A stretch of 64,000 nucleotides of DNA, taken from Isoetes taiwanensis. Taxonomy: Eukaryota > Streptophyta > Lycopodiopsida > Isoetales > Isoetaceae. A model generated the notes under the pieces. It was not told where the DNA came from, did no database searches, and saw only the letters and a list, made by a program, of their open reading frames with translations. The stretch is from positions 15,117,294-15,181,293 of the forward strand of contig JAJEKV010000008.1 in assembly GCA_021234155.1 (NCBI GenBank), read 5' to 3'. Position 1 is the stretch's first letter. Each line of letters starts with the position of its first letter. Made by a program: the position numbers and the translations under genes. Below are positions 34,677 to 45,785 of the stretch, one piece after another.

Positions 34677-37063
34677 ATGGACAATTCTGCGTCAGATTTG
34701 GGCGGATCTAACCAGAGTTCAGAACTAGAGGCAGCCAACCAATTTTTTGAATCGGCTCCTCTACTCAAAGATCGCTCGTTAATTCAATCGCAGGTTCAGG
34801 CGTTCGTTTCTCGCTGGTGTACTGAAACTTCTTCAGGTATGATCCATGATTCCTCTACTTGATGAATTAAAAGGACTCGATTGTGTATTGCAAACTGTTC
34901 ACGTTCTTTCTCATGAGTTGGTTGGAGTTTGGCATTGTAGATGGGCAGTCACAGAGAATGGTATGTGTTACGTCAGGTGGAACGACGATTCCTCTGGAAC
35001 GCCGTTGTGTGAGATTTATTGATAATTTTAGCTCTGGTCACAGAGGGGCTGCTTCAACTGAGTAAGTATGGCTTGCTATCTTACTTGGTGCTGGCCATGA
35101 ACATTCAATACATTCAGTGCACTTCTAGGTATTTCTTAAGCCAAGGCTATGCTGTTATATTCCTTCATCGCCAGTAAGTCTTCTTATTTCACTTTAATAT
35201 CTCATCTGATTGCCACTATCATGTTTCTTCCTGTGAAAATGTGAACAGAGGATCCATGCAACCTTTCTGTCGATCTCTTCCCCCAAATTTGTTGCTGGAG
35301 TGCTTTGAACCTGTTGGAAAAGAAGGCATTCGAAGTAAGTAACCAAATGACCTTATTAATATGCAATTGTCTTCAAAATTTTGTATTCATTGAAGTGTAA
35401 TCTGGGCAGTGTAAGTAACTGGGAGGTTTATTGCTCAATGATTGGAGTGGAAAGGAAAGAAAACGATTTATTACACCGTAATGTCTTTAATTGCTAAGTT
35501 GATCTTAAAGTCCATTTGGAATCTTGATTTTCCCACATCTTTTGAAGTGTCTGTTTGCATAGCTTTTACCATGTATAATAGAACTTCAGCTTTAACTTAT
35601 AATGAAGCGAGATGACTGTTACTTTTAGCGTGTCATAGATTTATTTGGTTATTGGCTTTTTAAGATCTATTTATATCAATTGCAGCTTGCAGCGAGTACT
35701 CTGTTGCTGTTGAGAGGGCCGTTAGAGCACACCATTTGGTATTCTTCATTTGTTTTCTTGTTCTGGTTATATTATATCCTTGTCAGTGTTGGTACACATA
35801 GTCTATTATCGTACAATGTCATTTCATTTTGCCCTAATACTCAACCAGATCAGCATGCTTATATAGCTTCCAAAATGCTGTTTCTACCATAGTTATATGC
35901 ATGATGTTTGCAGGCAATGGGAGAAGGTAAGCTACTGAAGCTTAATTACGGAACATTATTCGAGTACCTTCAGGTAAAGTATCATGAGCTTATTATTGCA
36001 AATAAAACTTAATACTTTGTCTTGCATTTTCCTTTGATTTTCCTTTGATTTTCCTTTGTTGTACATATTGGCAGTCTAAAATTTTAATGAATCATCTTAA
36101 TGCTTATATGTTGTAACATCACGTGTTACAATTTAATCAAAGAAAGTCAATCCAATCACGATATAAAGAAAGTCAATCCAATCACGATATGTTGGGTTGG
36201 TTGCTTAACCATCTTGTAGTGAATGGCAATTTCTTGTGGCAGGTCCTTCAAATTGTTGTGTTAGCTATGCAACGAATAGGCCAGTATGCAATGTTTTATC
36301 TCGCAGCAGCAGTTTCGGACTTTTATGTCCCCTGGGATTCAATGGTAACCTCATGATCTTATTTCTAGTATAAACATACAATTTGCTATTGGCGTAAATG
36401 TGTCTGGATGTAGTAACTGCTATATGGTAGGATAGCTCATGTAATGCATAAAAACAATGCTAACCTTCCAAATTTATAACGTTCAGATAATTCTGTTTTT
36501 ATTTCTGATCATTCGTTTTATTCTAGGTAGAACATAAAATTCAGTCAGGAAATGGATCACTGACTATGAAGCTGGCTCCAGTACCAAAAATGCTGGCAAT
36601 ATTGCGGCGACATTGGGCTCCCAATGCATTTTCTGTGTCATTTAAGGTTTGTATAAAATTCCTAGTTTGTTTTTTCTTCCCGTGAACTATGTAAATATTT
36701 TTCTTCCTTTGAACACATGTTTACACAAGGATTTGTGTGACACAAGATTTCCAGATTATATTAGCTGTTTCAATAAAAGTGTACAGCAAATGTTAGTTGT
36801 CCTGTTATGATATTAATGAACTCATTATTGTGCAGCTGGAGACAGATGTAAAGGTTCTCCTAAGAAAGGCAGAGTCAGCTCTCAAGAAATATGACATGCA
36901 TGCTGTTGTGGCTAATGAACTTCTAACACGCAAGCTGAAAGTAGTAGTAGTGACTAGGGAGGGAGAGACTGTTGTTGAGAGTAATGAGATATATCAAGAT
37001 GTAGAGGAGCCATTAGTTGATTTCTTAGTTAAGATGCAGACAAGGTATATACATACTAAATGA
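34677..37063 (+). CDS. PPCS: Phosphopantothenate-cysteine ligase
   Basis: Second step of coenzyme A synthesis from pantothenate: joins 4'-phosphopantothenate to cysteine using a nucleotide triphosphate, in the cytosol. Nine exons by GT/AG borders and frame: 34,677-34,836; 34,941-35,061; 35,129-35,173; 35,249-35,334; 35,686-35,738; 35,914-35,973; 36,243-36,344; 36,527-36,646; 36,836-37,063. They sum to 975 bases, 324 residues and a stop, close to plant homologues (about 315). Landmarks: SGGTT (65-69) and NFSSG (82-86) at the nucleotide-binding start; [14 protein letters not shown] (193-206); KIQSG (213-217); FKLETD (248-253); [10 protein letters not shown] (273-282). No transit peptide. The start was chosen because the N-terminal [12 protein letters not shown] matches the family; an in-frame ATG lies at 34,563 inside the PPR fragment. 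All exons are open. Confidence 0.93.
36139..36190 (+). repeat. 26-base tandem duplication in PPCS intron 6
   Basis: Two exact copies of a 26-base unit starting AAAGAAAGTCAATCC lie head to tail in the sixth intron, about 55 bases before exon 7. They do not touch the acceptor site. Confidence 0.9.
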
Positions 37064-37914
37064 GTGAAGCTACATTGGGCTCTTTTGTAAGGACGTTATG
37101 TGCATATATCTTCAGGTCTATGCTTTGAAGATTATTGACCTATCTAGGTCCAAAATTCTAGTGGATCATATTCTTTATTGCTTTGACAAGCCAGCCATCA
37201 AAATCCCTGTGAGCTTTTATTTTCAAATATGAGTTAATAATGGATGAACACAGACAGTCAGAGCTTCCAGTATGTCAATCAGGTAAGAAGATCCATACAG
37301 TCGCAAAAGGCTGTTTATTGACAGTGATAAAGGGTTTATGGTCATAGATTTTGAGAGAAATTCAGCAACAAAAGCAGTGGCATTTTGTCTCTTGAATTCA
37401 TATCATTTTCTTCGGTAACATTCCTGCTCGAGTTGTTGAAATTTTGTAAAGTTTCACGTGACATTAAGCTGAGCTGTAGTGGTGGTTCCCACCAGCAATG
37501 AAGCATCGATCCAGTTAAATTCACATTAGATGCTTGTGAAAGTCTGTATTAGAAGTTTGTGAAGGTTTGTATTTTTGTGGCCTCCACAATCACCAACTTT
37601 GGATCCAGTCATGTTCAGACAGGAAATTCATTCTTCAAGCATTATCTAATATGCAAAGGTTTGGAACGGGTACTTAACGCAGAAGATTTGTAATATTTTT
37701 GTATTGGAATATTGGCATCTCAGTTCTTGAATGTAAATGACTGGATTCATGTTTGCACCTTGGTCACACTTGGATCTTGGTCATGCTTGGCCTTCAAATA
37801 GTTTTTTGGTTCCGTCATTGGTTTTCCAAAGTATTTAACAGACAATTTAGTCAATTTAGTCTCAGGTTTTGAATATGTGTACACAGTCTGATTTTGATTT
37901 GTAAAATTGTAAGG
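37064..37914. other. PPCS 3' region, no other gene
   Basis: T-rich sequence after the PPCS stop presumably holds its 3' untranslated region and polyadenylation signals, but no single canonical AATAAA site stands out. No further ORF above 60 codons was supportable. Confidence 0.4.
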
Positions 37915-38082
37915 TTGATAACAAGGTCTTTCATGATCCACTTCAAAGATATGACGATTGTTAACAGCTTGTTGCACTTCATTAATTACAGATAACAATC
38001 GTCATATCTTTGAAGTGGATCACGAAAGACTGTTAACAATCGTCATATCTTTGAATTGGATCACGAAAGACCTTGTTATCAA
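37915..38082. repeat. Long hairpin with a third arm copy
   Basis: The arms at 37,915-37,967 and 38,030-38,082 are 53 bases each and complementary except for two positions. The 62-base loop holds a third copy of the arm's inner 38 bases (37,991-38,030), in direct orientation to the right arm. ORFs on both strands here (37,747-37,998 and 37,958-38,257) come from the inverted repeat. Confidence 0.85.
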
Positions 38083-38275
38083 AAGATTGCTTAGTTATAA
38101 GGTTTTTAAAGCTTTCAATGCAATTGGATATTATTATTCATTGGATATATTCCATGATGAACACGAGGACTCTATCAAGGCTGGGTTTTGGCACTTTCAA
38201 TTACTTCCACAGTGGCTATTGCATCTGGAATATGTAAAAACTTTGAGTTTCATTTAGCTGTGATGTCGAGAAATG

Positions 38276-38367
38276 GCATCACTATCTAGGTCTAGAAGTA
38301 CGGATGTCTCATATTGAAGCATGCCATCACTATCTAGGTGTACGGATGTCTCATATTGAAGCATGCC
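38276..38367 (+). repeat. Tandem duplication, about 45 bases
   Basis: Two adjacent units share ATCACTATCTAGGT and TACGGATGTCTCATATTG then AAGCATGCC. The first has an extra CTAGAAG. Confidence 0.85.
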
Positions 38368-38369
38368 AA

Positions 38370-39430
38370 TCTGATATCTTCAATCTATCTAATTCATCGC
38401 AAATAGAAGTGTAATCAAAATAATTGGACAACTATTGCTCATTTAACCTTGTAAAGGTAGACTTGCATCTGCCATTAAGTTTTTTAGCTAAGTTTTTTAA
38501 CTATGACATGCTAAATGTATTTATTACTCTTCAAACGGCATCCCATAGTTAGTGTTAATTAAGGAGATAGTGTTAATTGAAATCCTTTTATATACCCTCC
38601 GTTAAGTTACAATTTTAACTCAGCCAATGCCTTGATACATGCCTAGTCAAAGTGTAAAAATTTAACTTAAGAAACCGTCACACATCCATTGTGTCAAGTT
38701 AATTACCAATATTCAAAGAGTTAATTACCAATATTCAAAGAACACCGCTATTAAAATGCCATATCTTAAATGTAAAACAAGGAAATCTAAACTAAACAAA
38801 TGCAAATCCATGTACAATGAGTCTATATGCCAAAAATATGCTAGAGCTATGAGATACAAGTTGTATAAACAAAGATTCACGAATAAAAAATGCTGATAAA
38901 GCTAGTAACGATGTTGCTTACTTAACATGTCAATCAAATAGAATATAATAAAATAAATTTTTTAACATCCACGAAGATCAAGAGGTCATGTGACCTCATG
39001 AGATATTCTTTAATGATTCTCCAATCTTATTTGCTCCCTTCGTGGAAACATCATCATGAACTTCATTGTCATCTTCTTATGAAGTATCATTCTCAACATT
39101 CGTGTCTTCGATTTCATTATTTTCATTGTCAATTTGTACTAACATTGAAGCTTAGTTCTTACAACTCAACTTTCACACTTGTTTCACAAGTATCAATTAG
39201 CGAACTGTGCAAGATGCAACACGCACGAGGTCAACATATGGACATCCACGTTTCAGCTTCTTATTGAAAATATCCTCTGCAACAGAATAGCCTGGACAAT
39301 AATGTTATTGTACACAAACACTTAAGAAGCCAATAAGGATTAACGTAATGTCAAAGTAAGTAGGAGTGCCAAAATAATAAATACCCTCACCAAACCTGTA
39401 GAATCAGGTTAAAAATTACCTTGACGTCAT
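38370..39430. other. No gene seen
   Basis: AT-rich intergenic DNA. The 89-codon ORF at 38,998 is His/Ser-rich without a motif or a plausible partner exon. Confidence 0.4.
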
Positions 39431-39550
39431 AGAACGGAATGGGATCAGCCATTTTTGCTACCCCCATGACCTGCTATTCTTGCTGCTCCCATGATCAGCA
39501 TGCGGCAGCATCATAGGGGAAGCAAGAATGGCTGACCCCATTCCGTTTCT
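39431..39550. repeat. Imperfect 120-base hairpin
   Basis: The arms at 39,431-39,459 and 39,521-39,550 (ACGGAATGGG..TCAGCC) pair over 29-30 bases with three differences. Inner pairs (CCCCATGA / TCATAGGGG and GCTGC / GCAGC) extend the fold. It may be a small MITE or a transcribed hairpin; a TATATAAGG motif follows directly. Confidence 0.7.
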
Positions 39551-41055
39551 ACATTATATAAGGTTTATTGCCGAGGGATCACACTTATATCCCTTTATCT
39601 CCCAAGCAATAGAGCCTTAGCTCCCTATTGTAAGTCTTCAATACTCTTAATATCGTGTAGAAGATGCATGATATCTGATAAAGATGTCAGGGAACCTTCT
39701 CTTTGTATCATATAATGCTTGCTCAATAATGCTAAACCCAAGTTAATCAAATTTAATTGGACCTGCAGGTTGCACTAGTTGCTAATGTAAATCCTCCTTG
39801 AGGATGAAAAGAAGAAATAAAGATGCTAGACGTCAATTTTTGCTAGATATGCATATGTTATGTCAAAGACCTGAATCACATACCATAGAACTTTTACATG
39901 ATCCGGTGCTTGAGATCTTCGTTGTTGGGGATACCCTTGTAATAGAATTGTCCTCCCTCTAATTTATAGTTTTTGATAGCATGTTGCTGATCGCGTAGCG
40001 CCTTAAGCTTTGCCTATCATTTGCTATCATAGTTTTGATCTCTTTGAGGCACTCACATTGCCGAACATTGCATTGGATTTGGAATCCTTGAGCGTGCGAG
40101 TCATAACATTTATCTTTCCACGTGTATACAATATATTAACAGGTACACTTGCATTGAATCAGAATGCTTGTGTTGTCTCATACTCATAGTCACTGAATGT
40201 TCTAGATCCTTATGGTCAGTGTAGATCTTAGCGTGATTTTCTACTAGAGTGGTGTCTCATATTTTAGTCAGTTCCATTGGGCCATATAAGCAAATAAGAA
40301 AAAATTGGTTTTCAAATATTAAAATTAAGACATGTCCCATTTAGGCTTGAGTAGTTTTGTTCCTCCTTTTAAGGGAAATAGAGTCTTATTTTATACCAGG
40401 GGATTTCCCCCAATATAAAATAAGACAGTGTCACTTATGTTAAAAATATCATTAAAATAAGACATATCTTATTTCTTGATGGTTTTCCACTAGCATTTTG
40501 ATGGTGTCTTATTTCATGACACCTTATAGTAGAAAAACAACTTCAATTCTATGTGTTGTATTTTTTTATTTGGAGTCATAAAAGGTGGCATATCTCAATG
40601 TGACAGTCATATTTTATGACTATAGTAGAAAATCATCCTTAAATGAAGAACTTAGCACGTAATGACCTGGTTCAAATTACCAACAATGTAAATGTCGGAC
40701 GTGGGCATGTTTAAGCCAGTCCTAAATTGCAAAAAATCCGTTAAGTCCACAAAAATGCCGTGTATTTTTTTGTGACGTGGCTATAACATGTCAAAGACCT
40801 AGATATACCACGGATATACCCGTGGCTTAAACATGACAGCATCCAATATATATAGTTCAAATTATAGCAATATTGACTTAAGATTATAAGGCGTAATAAC
40901 TTCGGAGCGGCGCCGCCTTACACGAATGTCCTCATGAGGGAAGCTAGCAGTAGTCAATGCATTGGCTTGTCTAAGTGTGACTGTTTCAACACACTGGTGA
41001 AGTAATTAGTGGCTACAAGTATGTATTGATGTTTTGGCCATAAGGCCCTTTGCCC
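39551..41055. other. No gene; cluster of AAGACA/TGTCTT motifs
   Basis: No coding sequence. Between 40,320 and 40,560 ATAAGACA and TGTCTTAT motifs recur in both directions, and GTCTTATTTTATA (40,383) pairs with TATAAAATAAGAC (40,414) across a GGGGATTTCCCC centre. This suggests a small foldback element. Confidence 0.45.
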
Positions 41056-41280
41056 TAACTTTTTCCCTTTCCTCCTTCCCTTTCCCTTTTCCCTTTCCCC
41101 CGCTTTTTTTTTCCTTTTCTCCTTTCATCTTTTTCTTTTTTTATTTTCCCATTTTTTTCTCATTTTTCTATTTCCCCTTTTCTCTTTCTCCCTTTCCTTT
41201 TGCCATTTTTCCCTTTCCCCCTCCTTTTCCCTTTTCTCTCTTTTTCCCTCTCGTTTTCCCTTCGCCTTTTCCCTTTCGAC
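41056..41280 (+). repeat. Polypyrimidine tract (TTTCCC-type)
   Basis: About 225 bases are almost only T and C on the + strand, built from TTTCCC and CCTTTTC units with a few interruptions. The 92-codon ORF through it (41,034-41,312) is Phe/Pro/Ser low-complexity and not a gene. Confidence 0.9.
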
Positions 41281-41415
41281 CATTGTTTATTGGATTGACT
41301 GCATCATATTGAAGCAATGATCAAGATGAAATTTTGGTTGAAGACACACACACATCATCTTCATTGTTGGTCGATCAAATCCTCGACCGCCTGATCTAGG
41401 GCTCCGTTGAAGACA

Positions 41416-41646
41416 CACGGTATAATTTTATAATATAAAAACTAGAAAAGGGCCCGGTCCACGGTATAATTTTATAATATAAACTAGAAAAGGGCCTGGC
41501 CGCCCTTTTCTTTTGCACTCATTCCTTGGCTCGGCCCCTCCGGGGCCTCGCCTCGGTTTGGGCCCACCCATGTGACTTTTTCTTTTGCACCCTTCCTCGG
41601 CTCGGCCCCTCCAGGGCCTCGCCTCGGTTTGGGCCCGCCCATGTAG
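41416..41646 (+). repeat. Two adjacent tandem duplications
   Basis: First, a 42-44-base unit starting CACGGTATAATTTTATAATA occurs at 41,416 and 41,460. Then a 70-base unit containing CTCGGCCCCTCC and GGGCCTCGCCTCGGTTTGGG occurs at 41,506 and 41,577. Both pairs are nearly identical. Confidence 0.85.
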
Positions 41647-41647
41647 T

Positions 41648-41955
41648 CCTACTACTAATTCCAGAGTATCACCCATTAAGAGCCACATACCTACTACCAA
41701 TATGTACTACCAATTCCAATATCACGCATTGAGGAGCTTAGTCACATTTACTACTAATTTCAAAGTATCATCCTTTGGGAGTTTAACATCTACTATCAAC
41801 TCCAAAGTCTCACCCATTAAAAGCTGACTCATACTTACTACACCGACTACCAATTTCAAACTATCACCCATTGGGATCTTACCCAGATCTACTACTACTT
41901 CTAAAGTATCACCCGTTGGGAGCTCACTACATCTACTATAAATTCCAAAGCACAA
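41648..41955. repeat. Minisatellite, about 50-65-base units
   Basis: Five to six degenerate units follow the pattern TACTAC.AATT.CAAAGTATCACCCATTGGGAGCTTA. Read on the minus strand the units stay open and encode a repeated LLMGDTLELVVDV-type peptide for 77 codons (41,722-41,955). With no start context, promoter or known family, I treat the ORF as a property of the repeat. Confidence 0.7.
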
Positions 41956-41962
41956 CCCTTAT

Positions 41963-42140
41963 ATGTTCAAGAAAATTCCCATGTTACTAAGCATCCATTG
42001 CTCAACCACCCATGAGGAGCATACTCACACATACAGCCATGAGGACCCATATCACATCTACACCCATGAGGACCTTTACCACGTCTATTACTTGGCACCC
42101 ATGCAAGGGGAGTTTACTCACACCTGTATATTCCAATTAC
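41963..42140 (+). repeat. Repeat R3, copy 1
   Basis: Contains CATTGCTCAACCACCCAT, CATGAGGACC twice and TTTACTCACACC in the same order as 44,640-44,830. It continues the minisatellite to its left. Confidence 0.7.
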
Positions 42141-42737
42141 AACCCCTGTTAGATGGGCATATTTTCCCTTTATTCCTTGATCTGGACCGTACATAGCGAT
42201 CCTCGTTTGTGGGGTATGCATGTACAAGTTTTTGTATACTGTATATTAAAGTTTGCAAAATACTATAAGGTTTGAAGGAATATACTTAATGGTGTTAATT
42301 TTGTACATGTATTGTAAGTTTTTTAGGGGCTCTTTTGCCCTATCAACCCCCGTGTGAATATGCACCCAAACCAAAGGGGGTTTGAGGGGGGATTTTAATT
42401 TAAATGTGTTGGATGCAATGGTTTGTGTTAATTAATGTTAATGGTAGTTATGTGTTGGTTGTTACATCATAAAATTTTTTGGCCCTTAGGGCCTAACAAA
42501 CAAACAAGAAACCACCAAGGAGAAAACAAACATCTATAATGTTTATGTGCTTCAATAAGGATAGTAAAAAAGAATGTAAATACAAGAGATATCTTCATTG
42601 ATCTGCATGTCGAACAATTTGTAGAGTGAAACAACAAATGCAATTGTAAAATAAGGAATTCTATTTCCAAGAGTCGTTAGAATATGAAATATTGTGTAGA
42701 TAAAAATGGATATACAACTAGGATTTGAATGGATATA

Positions 42738-42790
42738 TGGTGCCCGTAGGATTTGAACCTCACCAGCATGTCCACTAGGGCAAAAATTAA
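42738..42790 (-). repeat. tRNA-related fragment (SINE-like)
   Basis: On the minus strand TGCCCTAGTGGAC (A-box-like) is followed 12 bases later by an exact B box GGTTCAAATCC and then TACGGGCACCA, like the 3' end of a tRNA. The anticodon arm is missing, so it is a tRNA-derived repeat rather than a tRNA gene. Confidence 0.45.
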
Positions 42791-42807
42791 AACATACATA
42801 GATTCGT

Positions 42808-43083
42808 AGTGTATGAAGTCTCCCTATGGGTTTGGACATAGGTGAAGCAGTTGAACAGACTCTTGTGCATGGGATCCCGTGAAGTGACATATCAGGTAAG
42901 GACATATAAGAGACAATGTAAATATGAATTGTGTCTTAGTGTATGAAGTCTCCTATGGGTTGGGGGCGTAGGCAAAGCGAGTTGAGCATGGGACTCGTGC
43001 ATGGAATCCCTCATGATGATATATCAATGAAAAAAAGAGGTAAGGACATATAAGAGACAATGTAAATATGAATTGTGTCTTAT
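42808..43083 (+). repeat. Tandem duplication, about 130-145 bases
   Basis: Two head-to-tail units share GTGTATGAAGTCTCC, TGCATGG.ATCCC and AAGGACATATAAGAGACAAT then a common end ATGAATTGTGTCTTA. They adjoin the tRNA-related fragment, so the pair may be a dimeric SINE-like repeat. Confidence 0.75.
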
Positions 43084-44446
43084 ATGTCCTTTTGACAACC
43101 ATTCTCCTCCTTAAGTTGAAGCATCATTTTCACAAAGACAATCTCCTCTTATATTTTCAAGATCTAGCAACCTCACATGTGAAAAGGTCCTTCACCCAAA
43201 TCTAACTTTGCAATTCAAATTTAAAATCTCAACACTAGTAAAATCAGCTAGTAAAATCAACCAAGTAAAAACAAAACACATCTTTGCATAAACTCTAAGC
43301 CAAATAAGAATGAACTAGTAAATGTCTTACCCAAGAGAGCATAGCATCTAGGCTTCACTTGAAGCGGGACCCATGGTGCTCTTACTAGCTCCGGTCCTGA
43401 TGCGTTCAATGTGTATGCCTTCCTTTTTGACAATTTGAAGCTTAACTCCTCCATGTATTTTATGTCTTTCAAATCTGGTTTTTCAATTGTTCAAAGAGGG
43501 AAACATACTTCTAAAACAAACAATCACTAACATCCTTCATTTCAAAGGGCTTATAGTCGCAATCTAATCCCATAGCAGATCCGTTACATTTGTCCCATTT
43601 ATTTTTTAAGCGGGGCTTAGAACAAAGCGAGTAAGCTTCACCTAAAGCTTCAAATCAACCATTTGCAAGCAAGAGATTTATCTAGGTATATGGAGAACTA
43701 GATGTATGGCATCAAATCGTACCTTGTATTGCTGATATTTTGCAAAAGCGATGAACTCTAACCACATGGAAAACATCACATTTGGTTTGAGAACTCGGAT
43801 CTGTCAAACGCTGGTTTGAGAGCCCCATGCAATCGAAAAATGCGATCAATGTGTTGCCGGTATGTTTTGGCCTTCACGGAATCAACCCTCATTCTCGTAT
43901 ATGCCCTCCGGGGGTATAACCAAATCAAACATCTAAGCATATCCGACCAGGCCATTTTCTCATGGAATAAACACCGACCTTTTTTTAGCTATCATATCAA
44001 GGCGATTCGGTGGGCATTTTTGGCTCTATCCGCAAGTATGGAAGAGATGTCGGAAACTAGCATGCCGAAGTATTTTGCAAGATTTGGCATCGGCCCAAAC
44101 CCGCAAATCCGGGTTCATGATCTCTTTGTGTATATTTTCGGTGACTAAACGCATCCGGAATGCAACCATGTGGTGGCATGGCTACAAGTCCCGCCCTAAA
44201 TCGATTTCAAAACAACCTAAAGCGATTTCCACACCACTACCACCCTTCAAAATTGACCCGAAATCTACACATATCTCAAATGCTTATTTTAACAGATACA
44301 AGATTGGCAATATCTGCGCGACATCCCATATTACTGCACCTTTCTGAGACCCAAAAGGAGCCGTGAAGAAGGCTCCTTTGGCTTCAACTCTGGGAAAATT
44401 TTGATAGGTACCAAAGAACCTAAAAATACGCCTAATGAATCAGATG
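43084..44446. other. No gene supportable
   Basis: Three overlapping + strand ORFs at 43,816-44,366 (90-110 codons) have mixed composition but share the same bases in two frames, have no motif and no splice partner. They may be a decayed element. Confidence 0.4.
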
Positions 44447-44472
44447 TTTTTTTTTTTTTTTTTTTTTTTTTA
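44447..44472 (+). repeat. T26 homopolymer
   Basis: Uninterrupted run of 26 T's; on the minus strand it could be the poly(A) tail of a retroposed sequence whose body would lie to the right. It abuts the second copy of R3 within 170 bases. Confidence 0.85.
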
Positions 44473-44619
44473 AGGGGGTAAACCATTGCTTAGCGGCTAT
44501 AAAAAATAAGGAATATGCATGCGCACTCTAGATGTACGCATTAGTACACCCACGAGAATACGCCACGAAATCATATAAAAACCTTAGGGAAAAAAGTACA
44601 AAAACACAAAAGCAACCCC

Positions 44620-44830
44620 CTGTTATTTTGCTACATATCAAGAAACTTCCCATGTTACTCCATATCCATTGCTCAACCACCCATAAGGAGCCTATTACTA
44701 ATTCCAAAGTATCATGCATGAGAAGCATGCTCACACATACATCCATGAGGACCCACACCACATCTACACCCATGAGGACCTTTACCACATCTATTATTGG
44801 CACCCATACATGAGGAGTTTACTCACGCCT
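44620..44830 (+). repeat. Repeat R3, copy 2
   Basis: Direct copy of 41,963-42,140 with an extra minisatellite-like unit (AATTCCAAAGTATCA) inside. The ORFs on both strands at 44,528-44,911 are repeat shadows. Confidence 0.7.
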
Positions 44831-45004
44831 ACTACCGTGCAAGTTCACATACGCACATGCCCTACTAAAGTATCACCTATGAGGATGTTACTCATACCTA
44901 CTACACTCTAGAGCATTTCACATCCTTGTTCACACATACTGGTCAACCCCCTATTCTATTACCAACAAAGTATAAATCATGGGTAGCATTGCATTGTTGA
45001 GTCC

Positions 45005-45785
45005 TCATGGTGGCTCTGTCGTACCTTGGGCATGACATTGGACATCAGATTTTCTAACTCTTGATTGAAATGGATAGACTTAGGAGGTTTCTCCTATGGA
45101 ATAGTGGTAATAACATAGGGATAATGTGTATCTTGAGGTGGAAGATTATGTTGTCGAGTGCCTTGAGCCTAGCGAGAGACGAGACCTATCCACTTTGATT
45201 GTTGCACAGGAGGATTGAGTGCTCGGTAAATCTCACTTAATCTTGGGTTTGACCTCACTGTTGCTATTGTTGAGGTGACTGTTTTTATTGTTGCTGTGGT
45301 ATGGTTTGAACTTGAAATACCATTTTTTGTTTGAAGGGCATGGGATGAGCGTGTGTGCACTGTTCTGTGCTCTAGTTGCGCATATTGCATATTTGAAATG
45401 AGAAGGTCCATTGGTGGAATTACATTCATTTACGAGATGACCTTGATGCTTACAGATGTAACACCAAATTTGGCTACTCTAAGATTGGGAAGATTGCTAA
45501 GGTTGAGCAAAATTTTGAGAAACCAGAACAGGCTGCGTAAATGGGACAGAATGATTGACAAGTTACAAGAAGAACGTGTACAAGAAGAACGTGTGCATCC
45601 ATAGTACAACCAGCCTTTATATCCAGCATAACATTGCATTCACTGGATCGTTTGTATATACTTGATACAAATTCTATTGTATACATAATACAAATTCTAG
45701 AAATAAACTTGGTTTTGGAACAATGATAAAGAGAAAATACAAAAATGTTAGAGCGGCTTTTGTTGTTGCCTCGAAATATTAACAA
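45005..45785 (-). pseudogene. Retrotransposon gag remnant, CCHC knuckle
   Basis: On the minus strand at 45,455-45,414 the frame reads CYICKHQGHLVNEC, a perfect CX2CX4HX4C zinc knuckle as in retrotransposon nucleocapsid. Upstream is a Gln/Ser-rich stretch (LVSQNFAQP.QSSQS), downstream Asn/Ser/Thr-rich sequence. Gag packages element RNA. Further upstream (46,500-46,140) LRMQRMQLLMQTQVELAKMK may be the coiled part of the same protein. Several stops and frameshifts break it, and no protease or pol is attached. Confidence 0.55.

Noticed and set aside
34563-34862. PPR-PPCS fusion protein
   Set aside because: The two ORFs are in different frames. The in-frame Met at 34,563 is out of frame with the PPR protein and adds 38 residues unlike any PPCS.
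37747-38257. ORFs on both strands over the hairpin
   Set aside because: Their shared peptide NNRHIFEVDHER arises only because the DNA is an inverted repeat.
41034-41312. 92-codon ORF rich in Phe, Pro, Ser
   Set aside because: It is the translation of a polypyrimidine tract and has no protein-like composition.
45474-45785. 103-codon minus ORF beside the gag zinc knuckle
   Set aside because: It is in a different frame from the CX2CX4HX4C motif and looks like a shadow of the repeat.
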